NCBI RefSeq assembly: GCF_022376445.1
Contig: NW_025954967.1
Location: forward strand, 372,001-436,000
Direction of reading: 5' to 3'
DNA length: 64,000 bases
Origin: Fomitopsis serialis
Lineage: Eukaryota; Basidiomycota; Agaricomycetes; Polyporales; Fomitopsidaceae
In this document: positions 11,868-23,026 of the stretch, one piece after another
Position numbering within the stretch: position 1 is the stretch's first letter
How the letters are laid out: each line of letters begins with the position of its first letter
Program-made: the position numbers and the translations under genes
Notes under the pieces: generated by a model
Seen by the model: only the letters and a program-made list of their open reading frames with translations
What the model was told of the DNA's origin: nothing
The model's database searches: none

Positions 11868-12490
11868 TTAATCCACTTTGACTGACAAAGATGCCTGTAG
11901 CTGGTGGAGAACTTCGTGTACTACTTTGTGATGTTTGTCCAAGTCCATACTGTATATTAGGATGTCGTCTAGATATACAGCTACTTTTCTGGCGGCAATG
12001 AGATTGACAAAGATGGAATTCATGAGCATCTGGAATGTTGCTGGGGAATTGGTGAGGCCAAAAAACATGATGTTCAGCTTGAACAGTCCGCAGTTGGTTA
12101 CAAACACTGCTTTCCATTCATCACCCTCTGTGATACGGATATTGTTGTATCCCCAGCAGACATTGAACTTTGTGAAGTACTTGGCTTGGCGTAGCCGATT
12201 GACTATGTCGGTAGCAAGTGGGAGCGGGTATCGGTTCTTGATAGTGACATTGTTTAGCTTACAATAGTCCTGAACCATCTGAAATTTGCTGTCCTTCTTT
12301 TTGACGAAGAAGACAGGTGAAGCGATCAGTGACTTGGAAGGCATGATGTAGCCTTTCCGGAGGTTCTCTTCTAAGAATTTGTCTAGTTCTGCTTGCTCGT
12401 TAACTGGCATTGGATACACTTTCGACTGTAGCGTCTCAGGCACATCTGGCTTTAGGTTGATTGTGTGATCCCACAGCTTGTGCTCGGGAA
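11868..12490 (-). pseudogene. Gypsy reverse transcriptase fragment
   Basis: On the minus strand the frame opens with LPEHKLWDHTINLKPD, the usual start of a Gypsy RT segment. It continues through LDKFLEENLRKGYI, SPVFFVKKKD, LNNVTIKNRYPLPL, a degraded motif A (FTKFNVCWGYNNIRI; the expected Asp of the usual KMDLR-type block is Asn), FFGLTNSPATFQ and the YLDD active-site box. It stops soon after HQLQ. The fragment covers fingers and palm only. Loss of the motif-A Asp and the truncation make it inactive. Confidence 0.85.
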
Positions 12491-15400
12491 GACGTTCTGA
12501 GTCTGCATCAGGAAATCATGCAAACTGTCTGAGGGCCATCTCAGGGGCTTCAGAAGGCTTCAGAAGGCTTCAGATTGCCTCAGATTGTTTCAGAATATCA
12601 GCCCTCATGACCTCGAGTTTTTTTGATGCTAACTCGTCAGACAACATCCTCAGAACACTCAGACTGCCTGTCAGACAACTCAGCTTGTCAGCGCAATCAG
12701 CCAGGACGTAAGAAATCAATTAAATCATATATATTGTCATTGATCACTACTGCTGTACATGAGAATGCTAGCTAATTGCTATGTATCGCATGCTTGTGCG
12801 AGCTACCAGTGTCCGCACATGCGTGGGGCTCGCTCCCGCTTGGTGTGTTCGTACTCGGTGGCCTGGGCTGGAGTGCGGCACACTTGTCCTTGACGGGCCT
12901 ATGCGTGTCGGGCCGGGACATGCCATGTTGTTGCTCGGTGGGCCCTTGCATGCCGCGTTGGATGCAACTGTTGCTCATTGCGGTCCTGCTCGTGGAACTG
13001 CGTCGTGCTGGGCTTGGGCACATTGTTAACTCGTATTGGCGTGCGGCAAACTGATTCTCGTACCAATGGGTGTCAGGACGTGATGCGTATCCGTAGGCGG
13101 ATGGCTCTTGCGAGTGGGTCCGTGCGCGGTATGTTGAGGCTCGTCAGGCTGGTTTCCACTAGCGGGCCTGCAACGCACTCGTCTTCACCGTGTTCCTGCT
13201 TGTGCCCGTTGAGCACGTGCACACTGAGGTTGTCACCGTTGTGGTCGTCGTATGAGCTGTCACACGATACCGCCCGTGCGTGTTGCGCAATGACAGGGTG
13301 CCTTAGGATGCTTGTTCATTGCACTGTCCTGCTTGTTGGGCTGGGTCCCGCCAGGCTTGGGTTTGTTGTATATCTGATGTGCGTCGGATTGGCTCTTGTC
13401 ATACCCGGTGCGTGACACATTGCGTCCATGAGCGGCTGACTCTTGCTGGCTGCTCGCATGCACGGCATGTTGAGGCTCAACCAGTGCATGCATACCGGGC
13501 TCTCGCTAGTGAGCTGATGCTACTTGACACGCATACGCCAGGGCCGTCTCCACTGGACTTGTACTCGTCATGCGCGCGCACACCATGAACAGTCTTCAAT
13601 CGAGCCCATCCTTGGCTTACTGATGTTGTCTGCAGGTCGAGGTGTTAGGTGCGTGCACACTCACCTGGGACGCCAGCCTGGCCAGCCACGGTCTCCTTCC
13701 CTCCAAGTCCAGAAGGCCTTTCTTTGCGAATCTCCAGCGATGCCCCTGATCACGCTGTCGTTGGAGCTCGTTACAACCGAGTATCCCGCAGTTTTGGGGT
13801 GCGGCAAGCCGATGCATGGAGAGGCAACAGTGAGGTAGAGGAGGGGCTACAAGGGGAAGAGCTGAGAGCGACTCGGACTTGGTGACTCACACGAGCAAGT
13901 GCACGTGTCTTGGGCGCTTAGCACTGGTCGTGAGTGTGGCCTCCACGTCAACATCGACTCTGCGTCGACTCAACTTCATGCAACACTGCTTGGCGGCCTC
14001 AAAACACACGCAAAATGTGACGGGGAAGCGAGGACAACACGGAACAGGGGCTGGCTGGCTATGTACGGGATAGTACGTACGGGTGAGTGCAACATCCGCA
14101 TTCTAGATATCCCTGCCTGCCTGCTCTTTCGCGAATTGCCTGCCTGCTCTTTCGCCCTCTCCCGCCCTCTTGCGCATCAGCCCGCTCGCGCACCCACCCA
14201 CTCGCCTGCCCACCCACTAACACTACCTCTCGCCAATGTTCCCTTTCGCCCACGCATTCTCTCTGACCGGCAACTCCACCTGCCCGCGCCTGGCCATCTG
14301 TTCGCCCACTTGTCCCGACCCCGACTGTCTTGCCTGCCCTCCCGTTCACCCGTGGACCTACCACTCGCGCAGCACCACCTGCCAGGTGCAGGGCGAGTCG
14401 ACCTTGACGAACGGATCACCCAATTCCATGCACGGTGAGTACCTCGCGACTCTTTCATGGATGTGGCATTGGCACACGAGCGGGCGCCTGGCGAGGACGG
14501 GCACGTGGCTGGCGGGGACGGGCAACACTACGGGTGTAGGCACGGTGCACATTGTCGCCGTGAGCACGCAGGGGAAAGACCCGGCACGGAAGCACGACCA
14601 ACGAGCGGACCATGCATGGACGAGGGCACACGGACGGTGGGCTCGCTAAGTGCACAGGCATGATACGCACGGCGGCGGCAAGCACGCAGGGCAAGCCGAT
14701 GAGCGAGATCACAATGACCATTGTCAAGCTCACGACGACGACAAACACCAGCCAGCCCGTCGTGACCGACGAGCCACTCATGCTCGCAAGTCTCGAGCTC
14801 GCACGGTCGCCTCCCTCCACACCTGGCTCCGGGATCGCTACAAGTGGGATGACCCCATATGTTCGACGAGGACACCACCACGCAGGACCTCATACGAGAT
14901 ATTGTCGCTGCGCGCGAGGAGGCCAGTCCAACTAGGGAGCTTCAAGACTGCCGCAGGTTCATGACGAGCCCCTCTATCTAGGTATCTGACACCAGAGGCA
15001 CCATCCGCACCGTCCATGCTGCCATGCCTCGCATGAACACCACCACCCTTGAGGCGTTCCGTGAGTTGCACTGCCTGCTGCTGACACACCGGCAATGAAC
15101 CTGTCTTCCGGAGCGCGGCTACGAGACGCCCTCCCGTAGCGCGCCCCATGACTGTCACAGCCAGCAAGTATCTCAATGGGGAAGCGACAGTCGATATTGG
15201 CATAGCACCGTACAAGTCCTGGACTGGCGAGCGGTCTTGCAGTGCGTTTCACGCGTGTTCTCCTTGTAATGCTCGCTCACCCGTCCATAGCCACGCAGAT
15301 CTTTGGTGTGCTGGGTCTTGCTGCGCTGGTGTCCACTCTCTCGCCAACGATGAACAACACAATCAGCCCCGCACACGACTACAAGCCAAAATGGTGAGCA

Positions 15401-15735
15401 CACATGGGTGGCGGCGAGTGGGCAAGTGGCACATAGCTCAGTGATGCGCAGGGGCCATATCGAGTGTGTGTAGGTGTGTGCATGCATATGTGCAGGTGCA
15501 CGAAATTGTACTCTCTGTAGTGCTAGTTTTGTACAATGTATTCTAGTAGATCATAATGAATGGGAGTTCTTCGGATCATATACAATTGTGTATACGGGTG
15601 TCGAAGTGTGACTTGGATGTAACAGTCTTGCAATCCTGTTGGTTCATTTGACCAACTGACGAGCCTGACACACTCTGAAAATCCTGAGCTATCTGGCACT
15701 CTGACAGGTCACTGTCAGCCCGGCAGATGCTCAGG
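12491..15735. mobile_element. Unknown 3.2-kb insertion splitting the Gypsy element, CTGAG-rich ends
   Basis: This block separates the protease and RT parts of the same Gypsy. Both ends are crowded with CTGAG/CTCAG and TTCAGA words: left CTGAGTCTGCATCAGG at about 12495, and right, read on the complement, CTGAGCATCTGCCGGGC at about 15732. These look like degenerate inverted ends with subterminal repeats. The left part holds a 10-bp GGCTTCAGAA-type word repeated three times (12547-12575). The interior, about 12780-15480, has shifting strand bias and only short unrecognised frames. No transposase is visible and I could not find a clear target-site duplication. Confidence 0.5.
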
Positions 15736-15740
15736 AATTG

Positions 15741-16460
15741 CCGAATTTGCTGATGTGCCTCCAAGAAGACTTTGGCGAAGTCTCGATAGTGCTCTGGCAC
15801 CATCTCCTTGAAGGTCTTCTTGGACTTCTGCTGATTTGCTTGGGCTGCCAGTGTGGTTGAATATGTTACACCTGTGCAGCACCAGAGCTCATCGGCCCAG
15901 TCATCTATAACTCTATGCTTCTTCCACTTGTGCTGGAGTTTCCTCGTCCTGGTGATCTTCTGAAAGGGGGGATCATCATTCTCAGACAAGACCAGCTCCT
16001 GCGGTTCCTCGTCGAACATGACTGTACCCTCCTTCCAGTTGATGCTAGGATTCACCTCTCTCAGCCACGGGATACCCAGTATCATATCTTCCTTGTTCAG
16101 ATTCATAACTAAAAAATTGCACACCTCATCAAAGCTACCTATTTGTAATCTAAGACAAGCATAGTGAGTGATGCTACCAGCTTTGTTCTTACTGCCATCA
16201 ATGTTATACAAAATGATCAGATGCTTCATAGGAATGGTAGTTACATGATTTTCTAATACAAAACAAGAGGAAATGAACAACCCCGTAGCGCCTGAGTCAA
16301 TCATGGCAGCTATTTGCTTTTCTTGATGTTTTCCAGAGATCAATACATCAATACATAAATGTACATCTCGAAGCTCTGATTCTGGTATAGTACAACTAGC
16401 TATGCAAATAGAACCGAAGAAACACCAATACCTGTCCCACAACCACAATGCTGCTGCCAC
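15741..16460 (-). pseudogene. Gypsy retropepsin (aspartic protease) region
   Basis: Minus-strand frame with the retropepsin active site MIDSGATGLFI at about 16300, then FLVMNLNKEDMILGIPWL, the flap/C-terminal hallmark of Gypsy proteases, and NPSINWKEGTVMF. Catalytic Asp, Ser and Gly are intact. Downstream it reaches TFKEMVPEHYRDFAKVF and then runs into the foreign block. Upstream the usual gag zinc-knuckle region is gone: the protease is joined almost directly to a gag N-terminal scrap, so a deletion is likely. Confidence 0.85.
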
Positions 16461-16479
16461 AGTAGCATGTGGTCAATCT

Positions 16480-16700
16480 AAAAAGCCTTCTTGAGGGCTT
16501 CAATCTGTGCCACGAGCTCAGCCTGCTACTTGAGCATCACACTCATGATGTCAGCCATCTGTGAGGTGGCCGCTACCGTCTTCTCCTTGCTTGTCGACAA
16601 GGAAGTTTCCGGAGAGAAGATCTCCTCTGCTTCCTTGTCCATAGAGGACATCAAAGACGTTGCAGCTGCAGTTAGTGCATTGCAGGGGTACGCCCGACCC
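16480..16700 (-). pseudogene. Gypsy gag N-terminal scrap
   Basis: On the minus strand the frame shows MSSMDKEAEEIFSPETSLS, then ADIMSVMLK, a TAG at about 16530, and QAELVAQIEALKKAF. The amphipathic heptad pattern and its position just upstream of the protease suggest the start of a gag. It is followed by another stop. It is too short for a domain call. Confidence 0.5.
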
Positions 16701-17529
16701 ACGCAGGTTGTGGGTAGGGGTACTCGCGGGTAGTGATCTCCGTACCCGCATACCCACCCTGCAGCCATGCGGGTATTGCCAAAAGAGGCAAGCCTGTGAG
16801 CACCCAAGCTCACGGGGATGCCCCAGTTCCCCAGGCCTGCCCCTCCCTTCCAGCAGGTCGACTCACGCATGGCTGCAGGCGCAGCAACACCGTGCCCATG
16901 CGCACAACGAGCACCCATGGAAAAGGCCCCGCGCGCAAACCCGGCTGATGAATGCACCACAGGCCTGGCCGCAGCGATGAGCAGACAGCAGGTGTGGACG
17001 GTGGATGGATGGCAGGCACGACATCAAGCGGACGGCGGGGAAGGGTGAATGGGCAGCGGAGATGGGCGAGGGCGAGGTCGAGAGCCAGGTGAGTCCTGCC
17101 ACATGCGAGTGGGCTCACTGACAGCAAGCACAGCACATGGTGACATGCAGCGTGATGTGCACAACAACCACGAACATGCAGGGCCAATGCCCTGCATGTA
17201 GGCACAGCTGACGAACAAGCGGTGGGCGGGCGGCAACACGTCAACCACAAGCGCACTGGGCAACTGCCCAGCACACAAACACGACCGACAAACACACGCA
17301 AAGCGAGCCGGCAGGCGTGCGACCTGGGTGACAGAAGAGCAGGCACGGACAGGAAACCGGACAGTCATGCAAGCGAGTGGAGGGCAGGAGAGCAGGTGGA
17401 CGAGTAGGTGGGTAAACGGGTGGGTGAGGAGGTGGGGTGGGAGGATGGGCAGGTGAGCAGGTGGACGTACAGACAAATGGGTGGGCGAGCAAGTGGGAGC
17501 GTGGACAAGCAGGAGGGCGGGCACAGGGT
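16701..17529. other. GC-rich non-coding stretch between gag scrap and LTR
   Basis: No gene is supported. At about 16680-16755 a short sequence with TGCAGGGGTACGC at one end and CACCCTGCA at the other, full of GGGTAC/GTACCC words, looks like a small hAT-type terminal remnant. From about 17050 to 17520 the plus strand is made of GTGGGCGAGC-like purine-rich words without a strict period. Confidence 0.35.
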
Positions 17530-18029
17530 TGTTGAAGTGAAAGAGATTTAGAAGGGCTGTAAAGCCAGTGGAAGTGAAGGACTAGTAGATGGAGTGAACA
17601 GACCTATCCCAGAGGGAGGACTCTGATGCTAGGCAGGCAGAAGAGAGGAGAGATTGTTATCCATTAGGGGGGAATCATCCCAGTATGTATACATGTCTGG
17701 GACTGATCACATGCTACATCAGTAAGCAGATCAGTAATCACTAAGTCCGAGTTTTAGGGAAATGAGTAAGCCTTAACTCCAGAGATAGGGATATGCATAA
17801 GTGTCCATGTGATCAAGGAATGTACTGGAAGGTCATGGAACATGCCGGAAGGGAGTGGAATGATCCAGAATAAGTCTGGAACAGTGTAGATCGGTCTGGA
17901 GCGAGTCACAAGATGAGTCCAGACAGAGTCCATCAAAAGAATGTATGTAATACTACATCGCAGAACACAAGTCCATATATGTACGTAACTGATAAGATAA
18001 GATAACACTGGAAAGTCGGAAGTTCAACA
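17530..18029 (-). repeat. LTR-like sequence, probable 5' LTR of the minus-strand Gypsy
   Basis: About 500 bp starting TGTTGAA and ending TTCAACA, a perfect 7-bp inverted terminus of the TG...CA type. It contains no ORF. It lies on the side where the 5' LTR of the minus-strand element should be. No partner LTR was found, and the flanks do not match as a target-site duplication. Confidence 0.55.
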
Positions 18030-18119
18030 GACACCCCGCTCGACCTGCTAGACGTGCTTAGCAGTGTCCTCGAACCATCCTCTACCGCCGCAAGAACGAT
18101 CGAACAGCCTAAAACCCAA

Positions 18120-18540
18120 GTTTAAGGGTTAGGTTGTGAGCTAGTGCTCAGGGTGTCATGCTTCGCGTAACATAAGGTCGAACTGATCTTTACGCTCCGT
18201 CTGCTTAGACGCAGAGCATACCCATCCCCACCCACTACCTCCCTGGAGCCCATCACATTGGGGCTCCACAGACACCACGGACTACCGAGTACAGGTCGAG
18301 CCCAGACGTCACGGGCTACCGGACCTAGTGAACCTCTATTGGAATGACAACCTCCAAGTCTTCGAGTACAAGCAAACTGAAGATGGAGTAGACACCTACG
18401 CCAGTGTCCTCGTTCGAACCCCAGAAGGAGAAGGAAAGAAACCCGGGTGGTCATTCCTCCCTACCGACGTCTCCACTGCAGACAACCAGAAATTGACACA
18501 GACCTTCCTTGACGCCAACACCTGGATTTGACCTCATTCA
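18120..18540 (+). pseudogene. 5' fragment of a second Gypsy: LTR end, leader and gag start
   Basis: GCTTCGCGTAACATAAGG at about 18163-18180 is identical to the LTR end and leader of the full-length Gypsy at 27.15 kb. Downstream the frame LPDLVNLYWNDNL (about 18320) aligns with LPGLGADETLFWDDEL of that element's gag. It stops with TGA near 18531. It is a relic of the same family, with no ATG before the conserved block. Confidence 0.65.
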
Positions 18541-18929
18541 TTCTGAATATCTTCTGAATATTCCGCTTTTTTCAAGTCTATACAAGCCCTCTTGACACAG
18601 TAACAGTCTGCACTGACACCGCTTACTAAGCGCTCATTAAGCGCCCATTGCCGAAGCGGACTTGTTGTTGAAGTGGGACCGTGACGCGCGCACTTGTGAT
18701 GACACAGACACGTGACTGACAGATGGACTGTAACGGATGCACGTAGACTACAGCTACCTCAGTTGAGTACCACGAGGACACGACTGAGGTAAGCTTGTTT
18801 TGACTGTATTTCTGGACTGCTGAGCTGATGCTGTATTCCTAGACATTGTAACTTGAACAGGTACAGTAGTAATATGAGTCGAGTACCACGAGGACGTGAC
18901 TGAGACATTGTAACTTTAACACTTGTATA
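18541..18929. other. Intergenic, short direct repeats
   Basis: Contains GAGTACCACGAGGAC followed by (A/G)(C/T)GACTGAG twice, at about 18766 and 18880. No gene is supported. Confidence 0.35.
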
Positions 18930-19300
18930 CAATTGCAGCCCTGCATTTGTCTGCAACTCAGCTCACCCAAAAGGGATTTTGGAGCAATGTCATTGGTTGA
19001 ACCACTGGCAAACCTTGCCTTCTAAGGGAATCATTGAATCTCAGCTCCCCATGCCGAGTTTTTTCATGCCCAATGTGGTCAGCAGCACTGTCTAGACTCT
19101 TACTAGAGCACATTAAATGTGGAGAAATCTCGGAATATTGACTTTCATGCAATGCTCCTTGCACACAGGTATGGAGGTCCAAATTAGGTATCCCAGTGCT
19201 TGTTCACAGTGTACTGACCATGGCAAGTGATGCAGAGGCATATGTACAAATGTTGTTTTGCATTTACTGCCCTTACTGGAGAGTCCTACAGGCTGACAAT
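18930..19300. repeat. Dispersed repeat family A, copy 1
   Basis: Shares blocks with 58870-59450 (inverted) and 62340-62945 (same strand): ATGCCGAGTTTTTT, a Cys/Ala-codon-rich GCACATTAAATG-type block, and AAGTGATGCAGAGGCATATG near 19230. The sequence shows degraded protein-like conservation. The family is not identified. Confidence 0.5.
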
Positions 19301-19322
19301 CTTATGCAGGGGTCTATGGTTA

Positions 19323-19624
19323 TGTAACGGGATGTTACCGTATGGACGTGTGTAATCCCGTTATGGACTTATTGGATCGATATGCTTGTATGTATATACG
19401 TTTGCATGTGTTTGGCGTCGTACCTTTATAGGTCGTCGCCCGGCGAGTTGAAGGACAAGTCCTTTAACTCGTCGTCCTCCGGATACATCGCACTTCTCAA
19501 TGGAGATTGGTGCACTGTATCTGCGGGATTGAGTAAGGCAACGTTACACTTTTTTACAGTCCTTCGATAACTTGAACTTCCACTCGGAAGGGCGCTCTAT
19601 CAGGGAACTGCACGCTACGTAACA
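19323..19624 (+). repeat. 5' LTR of the chromodomain Gypsy
   Basis: Begins TGTAACGGGATG and ends CTACGTAACA. It sits directly upstream of gag and contains no ORF. The start follows a dispersed repeat fragment, marking a clean junction. With no 3' copy the borders rest on the TG...CA termini alone. Confidence 0.6.
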
Positions 19625-19708
19625 ACCCCCATCACAACATTCATCATTACAAAACCTAAATCGCAACAACCGCGTGATAGTCGCGGACACTTTCTACCAA
19701 GAAAGAAA

Positions 19709-22000
19709 ATGGCGGACCAAGCACCTGAGTCCCCCTCTCCAAAAGGAGCTAACTCGCCCGTGGATCCACCCCAATTGGGTGGATCACCGAAGCGAGGTGA
19801 ACAACCTTATACGTCGAGAGTATCGCCGAGAGGAGCTCGCGTGTTTAGTGACGAACGATTGGTTGCGTCACCAGACAGCGGAGCCAGACCTCATTCAGCG
19901 AGGATATCTCCGGCACGTCCGGAAGGAAGCGGACGTGTCCGAACGCCCGAGGAAAAGAAGTCGAGCAACGCCAGTAAATCTGCACGCTCGACGTCAGCCA
20001 AACCGAAGGGTTCGCCTGGGTCCCGTCGCGGGACTCAGTCGGGCGCATCGGCGATGATCCTGGCGATTCGAGGCCATGCTAAGAGACTCGGAGCAGCCAA
20101 CACGGAGGCTATCGAGGCTCTTCAGCGTGAGTCCGAGGCCAAGTTCATCCAGCTAAGAAGGGATCTCAACGCGGGAGTTGAAGATTTCATGAACGAAATG
20201 GTCAACTACGTCGAGGCAAGAATCCCGAACAAGCCAGGAGGAGAATCGGGAACGGAGGCCGACAACGAGACAGACGAACCAAGTTCGTCGCCTCGGAAGT
20301 CGAGTCCACCCATGAGCAAAGGCAAGGAGCGTGAAAGGCCGGAACGAGCAGAAAGCATGTTCGGCGGATGGGGGAAGGCTAGGCCTACGACTGTTGAAAC
20401 TGAAGACGAGTCATCGAATGATATACCGACGCAGCGACCGCCGCCAAGGACGCCCCCAGCGGCGACCTCGACACCGGCGCGGCCGGATATCAACGCGGAT
20501 CCCAACATGAGTTTCGCAGCAGCAAACTTGGTCCTCCCCAAGGGAAGGAACGAGTCGGACGCGGAATTCGCGAGGCGAATGGCAGCCGCGGAACGGCTAG
20601 CCAGTACCCTAGGAGGCACTGCCCAAGCAGTACCCCCAACCCCGGGTCCCGTACCAACGGAACCACGGAAACCGAGACCTGGTGAACCGGGATTCACTAG
20701 GTCTCCATACCGTACATCGGGGCCGGGGTACGCGTTCTTCCAGACGAAGGACGGACCTGTACCATCAAAGGATCCGCCCCCTCACATGCCGGGTCCCGCA
20801 CCTCCACCGAGAACCGGCGGCGGTGCAACAAGGACCGAGAACGACGGTTATAGGTACACAGCAAGTGGGGTACCTATACCGCCAGTTCCCCCGAAACCGA
20901 ACGTTGTGTTCGAACCAGGAGTTGGAGGCTCAAGCGCTTCTAACTCCGGGAACGACCCAACCAAGGCGAAAGAAGGCGGGGTTGGCTATGGGAGATTCCA
21001 GGCGTACTCATACATGGGTACGAGCCGGGACCCTCAGAGCGTAAGCACCGCCCCAGCACGCACGCGAACTGCGTTAGACCCCTTGGCAAGGTCGAGGGAG
21101 AAGTGCTGGAACATGATCCAGACCATGGTAGGGGATCCACCGATGGATGACCCTCCCATGTACCTGCGATCCGTTAAGCTTCAAACCCCTGCGGCCTGGA
21201 GCGGCAAAGACGATCTGTACAAGTTCGAAGAGTGGCTCTACAAGCTCCTCTCGTACTTCCAGACGCTCCGCGTAACAGGACCGCGGATGGACGCGGATAG
21301 GCTCTGCATGCTAGGCGACTCACTTACTGGGGAACCCAGTATGTGGTACATCCGTAGCATAAACTATACGAAACCGAACCAGCCCGCCTGGATGTTCGCC
21401 GATGTAATAATGATACTACATGAGCGGTACATCCGACGGGATGGTGAGATCGAGGCGGCCGAAGCATTCTATGGCGCGAAATACACCCAGAAGGGCGGTG
21501 CCATAGACTTGATCGACCGGTTGACTCGGTATGGCGAACGTATGGCTGAGAAGCCAAGCCCGTACGTGTGGAAAGGCAAATTTATGTCTGCCCTTCCCCG
21601 CGACGTCGAGAACCACCTCAGGAATACTTGCATGCTCACACCGGAGAGGTCTGAGCTGCAGGAGATCATTGAGAAGACCAATGAGTACGAGCATGCCCAG
21701 CGATCTCAGAAAGCGGGATCGGCGCTGTGGCTGCAACGTATGGTAACTACCGCCAAGGATGGTGGTAGTGCCAATACGAAGGCAGCAACGCCTGCCACCA
21801 CCAGTAACAAGAATACCGGCGGTGGTCAGTCGTTGAACAAGGGGAAGAAACCCTTTGTACCACGATTCAAGACAGGCACACAGATGGACGGTGCGAACTT
21901 CAGGTCTGGGAACCAGATGGATGGATCAGCCAGCAGGTTCCAGAAGACTCCTGCTCCAACCGGCAAGACGACCACCGATGGTCGTCCGTACGGAGGTTAA
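19709..22000 (+). CDS. Gag polyprotein of the chromodomain Gypsy
   Basis: A 763-residue frame starting MADQAPESPSPKG, 85 bp after the LTR. Residues 1-450 are Pro/Ser/Arg-rich and disordered. Residues about 485-680 form a retrotransposon capsid-like helical region: LQTPAAWSGKDDLYKFEEWL, YFQTLRVTG, and GDSLTGEPSMWY. The C-terminus is Gly/Lys/Thr-rich and basic, with no CCHC knuckle, so RNA packaging would rely on the basic tail. The frame is intact over its full length. It stops with TAA at 21998-22000, and the protease frame begins about 27 bp later, which suggests re-initiation or frameshifting for pol expression. Confidence 0.8.
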   Translation: MADQAPESPSPKGANSPVDPPQLGGSPKRGEQPYTSRVSPRGARVFSDERLVASPDSGARPHSARISPARPEGSGRVRTPEEKKSSNASKSARSTSAKPKGSPGSRRGTQSGASAMILAIRGHAKRLGAANTEAIEALQRESEAKFIQLRRDLNAGVEDFMNEMVNYVEARIPNKPGGESGTEADNETDEPSSSPRKSSPPMSKGKERERPERAESMFGGWGKARPTTVETEDESSNDIPTQRPPPRTPPAATSTPARPDINADPNMSFAAANLVLPKGRNESDAEFARRMAAAERLASTLGGTAQAVPPTPGPVPTEPRKPRPGEPGFTRSPYRTSGPGYAFFQTKDGPVPSKDPPPHMPGPAPPPRTGGGATRTENDGYRYTASGVPIPPVPPKPNVVFEPGVGGSSASNSGNDPTKAKEGGVGYGRFQAYSYMGTSRDPQSVSTAPARTRTALDPLARSREKCWNMIQTMVGDPPMDDPPMYLRSVKLQTPAAWSGKDDLYKFEEWLYKLLSYFQTLRVTGPRMDADRLCMLGDSLTGEPSMWYIRSINYTKPNQPAWMFADVIMILHERYIRRDGEIEAAEAFYGAKYTQKGGAIDLIDRLTRYGERMAEKPSPYVWKGKFMSALPRDVENHLRNTCMLTPERSELQEIIEKTNEYEHAQRSQKAGSALWLQRMVTTAKDGGSANTKAATPATTSNKNTGGGQSLNKGKKPFVPRFKTGTQMDGANFRSGNQMDGSASRFQKTPAPTGKTTTDGRPYGG

Positions 22001-22026
22001 GCAAGACGTACCCGAAGAAGGTCCAG

Positions 22027-22967
22027 ATGCATGCCGGACGCGTCGCTGAAGAAAGCGATGCGGACGCCATGCATCAGACTGACCAGCCGGTCGAAGAGAC
22101 GTCGGAACGGGAAGAAGTCAACGCAGTGGACACTGAGGATGCTAGGACAGGTATCGAAACCGACCAGCACCCTCAGTCCGACTACGGAGACTACACATAC
22201 GATGACCCAGGAGAAAACTCTCCTGTGGACGATCGTAGCGAAGATGACGAAGAGGGACACACCGTCCACATGGGTTCAATGTGGATGGGTGCGATGCGGA
22301 TTGAGCGACAACAGTCGACCCAACAGCGCCATGAACAGCTGGCCCACCAGTCGTACGATGCCGCAATGACCGACATCGTGCGCTCATGTGCCATGCAAGT
22401 CATGCCCTCGGCGAGGTCGATGAAGGCAGCCTGGCTATATGACTCGAAGATTCGACGAACGTCGGATCCGAAAGACCAGCCCAAGCGCGCCCCCGACTCG
22501 CAGCGAACACTATGCGCGGAAGTCGACGTCAACGGCGTGAAGGCGTACACTCTGTTTGACACAGGGTGCACGACCACACTATATCACCGGAGTTGGCGTA
22601 CCTGTCCAAGGCTGACAGGGTTGATCTCAAGGAGCAGATCAACCTGCAGCTTGGAACGAAGGGCAGTCGCACCACCATAAATTATGGTGCGCTGCCGAAG
22701 ATTACGGTTGGCCCCGTCAACAACGTCAACTACGTCGATGTCGTTGACATCGACCGGTATGATATGGTGCTAGGCACCACGTTCTGCAATGCGCATAACG
22801 TGGTCCTAGACTTTCGTACGCGGAAGATCTGGATTGACGGCGTAGACATCCCTGCCTACACCGCCGTCCAGGAGGCTGAGGTGTGGGAACACCGCCGAAA
22901 CAATCGTCAAGACAGGGTAGCGGGCATTTACGTGCTGCTACCACCTCAAGACAATAGGGCAGCGTAG
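22027..22967 (+). pseudogene. Aspartic protease region, single-base frameshift at the active site
   Basis: The first frame (22027-about 22575) carries an acidic linker and the active-site motif AYTLFDTGCTT. Directly after it the homology jumps to another frame, which reads ISPELAYLSKADRVDLKEQ, then VDIDRYDMVLGTTFCNAHN, the typical C-terminal retropepsin strand. The shift lies at about 22570-22585 and fits loss of one base. The DTG triad itself is intact. The second frame ends at 22967, short of the RT frame. Confidence 0.8.
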
Positions 22968-23026
22968 CGAGATCCACCGCTGCGCAGCCCCCCCTGTCTC
23001 GCTATGCGGAAGAAGGAAACAAGGTC

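Larger units (their letters stand above)
11821..18029 (-). mobile_element. Minus-strand Ty3/Gypsy element, truncated and invaded
   Basis: Reading on the minus strand from 18029 downward there are an LTR-like sequence, an unrelated GC-rich stretch, a gag N-terminal scrap, a retropepsin region, a 3.2-kb foreign block, and a reverse transcriptase N-terminal half that breaks at about 11870. Order and strand are those of one Gypsy element (gag, protease, RT). RNase H, integrase and the 3' LTR are missing. The pieces on the two sides of the foreign block fit one family: the upstream piece ends near MVPEHYRDFAKVF and the downstream piece resumes at a LPEHKLWDH motif. Confidence 0.75.

Noticed and set aside
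12780..15480. Many 80-180-codon frames on both strands as genes
   Set aside because: Frames overlap on both strands, composition is low-complexity and strand-biased, and no recognisable motif is present.
18120..18135. Telomere-like TTAAGGGTTAGG
   Set aside because: A single imperfect unit inside a Gypsy LTR fragment, not an array.
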